A stretch of 64,000 nt of DNA from Fusobacterium sp. JB019 (GTDB taxonomy: Bacteria > Fusobacteriota > Fusobacteriia > Fusobacteriales > Fusobacteriaceae): assembly GCA_030673965.1 (NCBI GenBank), contig JAUTCN010000005.1:117344-181343 (forward strand), given 5' to 3'. A model generated the notes under the pieces. The model searched no databases, had not been told where the DNA came from, and worked only from the letters and a program-made list of their open reading frames with translations. Position numbers and translations under genes: made by a program. Of the stretch, positions 63,989 to 64,000 are shown in pieces (the first letter of the stretch is position 1; each line of letters opens with the position of its first letter).

Positions 63989-64000
63989 TATATAATGTAG

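Noticed and set aside
1-64000. CRISPR arrays, tRNA and rRNA genes
   Set aside because: No regularly spaced repeats, cloverleaf-like segments or rRNA core sequences were seen on either strand.

Overview
The window is AT-rich, compactly coded chromosomal DNA. Its genes, AGGAGG-type ribosome sites, -35/-10 promoters (often TTGACA-N17-TATAAT) and metabolic content fit a Fusobacterium-like anaerobe with an outer membrane. The GH4 phospho-glycosidases plus a maltose-type PTS recall the mal system of Fusobacterium mortiferum, and a complete-looking diaminopimelate block fits a DAP-type peptidoglycan species. The species assignment is inference. I see no rRNA, tRNA, insertion sequence, prophage or CRISPR array.

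Layout. 0.1-2.0 kb: FabK-type enoyl reductase and a diverged ThyX-fold protein. 2.0-6.2 kb (minus): one six-gene operon, azlC-azlD-TrmB-type regulator-DMT exporter-membrane protein-PAP2 phosphatase, with an 18-bp operator on its promoter. 6.4-9.0 kb: two GH4 enzymes in tandem, one with alpha-type and one with beta-type signatures. 9.1-15.1 kb: a DJ-1-like protein, then abgT with two M20 amidohydrolases and a divergent three-part regulator. 15.2-19.1 kb: pyroglutamyl peptidase and a 1052-residue NUDIX-PLD-SF2 helicase fusion, the best candidate for an unusual defence or repair protein. 19.2-24.1 kb: GH4 plus PTS EIICB, a GntR regulator with its operator, and an RpiR regulator. 24.1-29.7 kb: an uncharacterised module of a DUF6282-like hydrolase, an alpha/beta hydrolase lacking its nucleophile, GltS, and a lipoprotein with two nitrilase domains, one dead. 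29.7-35.2 kb: a DMT transporter, a lipoprotein, TspO, HU and csoR-copA, where copA carries a C-terminal CopZ with its own internal ribosome site. 35.3-40.5 kb: an orphan BvgS-like hybrid kinase and a DUF2157/GDYXXLXY pair. 40.5-47.8 kb: an M20 deacetylase candidate divergent from a lysine-riboswitch-controlled lysC-asd-dapA-dapB-dapH-aminotransferase operon. 47.9-49.3 kb: bioB under a BirA box and an ArsC-like protein. 49.4-55.2 kb: rbsRKDACB with two matching operators. 55.4-57.2 kb: putP behind a long structured leader that matches no riboswitch I recognise. 57.3-61.2 kb: a zinc-ribbon membrane protein and a SAM-riboswitch-controlled metNIQQ operon. 61.2-63.9 kb: pabA-pabB-pabC.

How the genes work together. 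Most of the window is nutrient import joined to cytosolic processing: disaccharide phosphates, ribose, methionine, proline, glutamate-type substrates and N-acyl amino acids. Each unit carries its own local switch, and RNA switches govern lysine and methionine. Aminobenzoyl-glutamate-type salvage (abgT/M20) and 4-aminobenzoate synthesis (pabABC) both point to folate supply. Start sites were moved from the longest frame where a ribosome site clearly favours a later codon. Nothing here was checked against a database.
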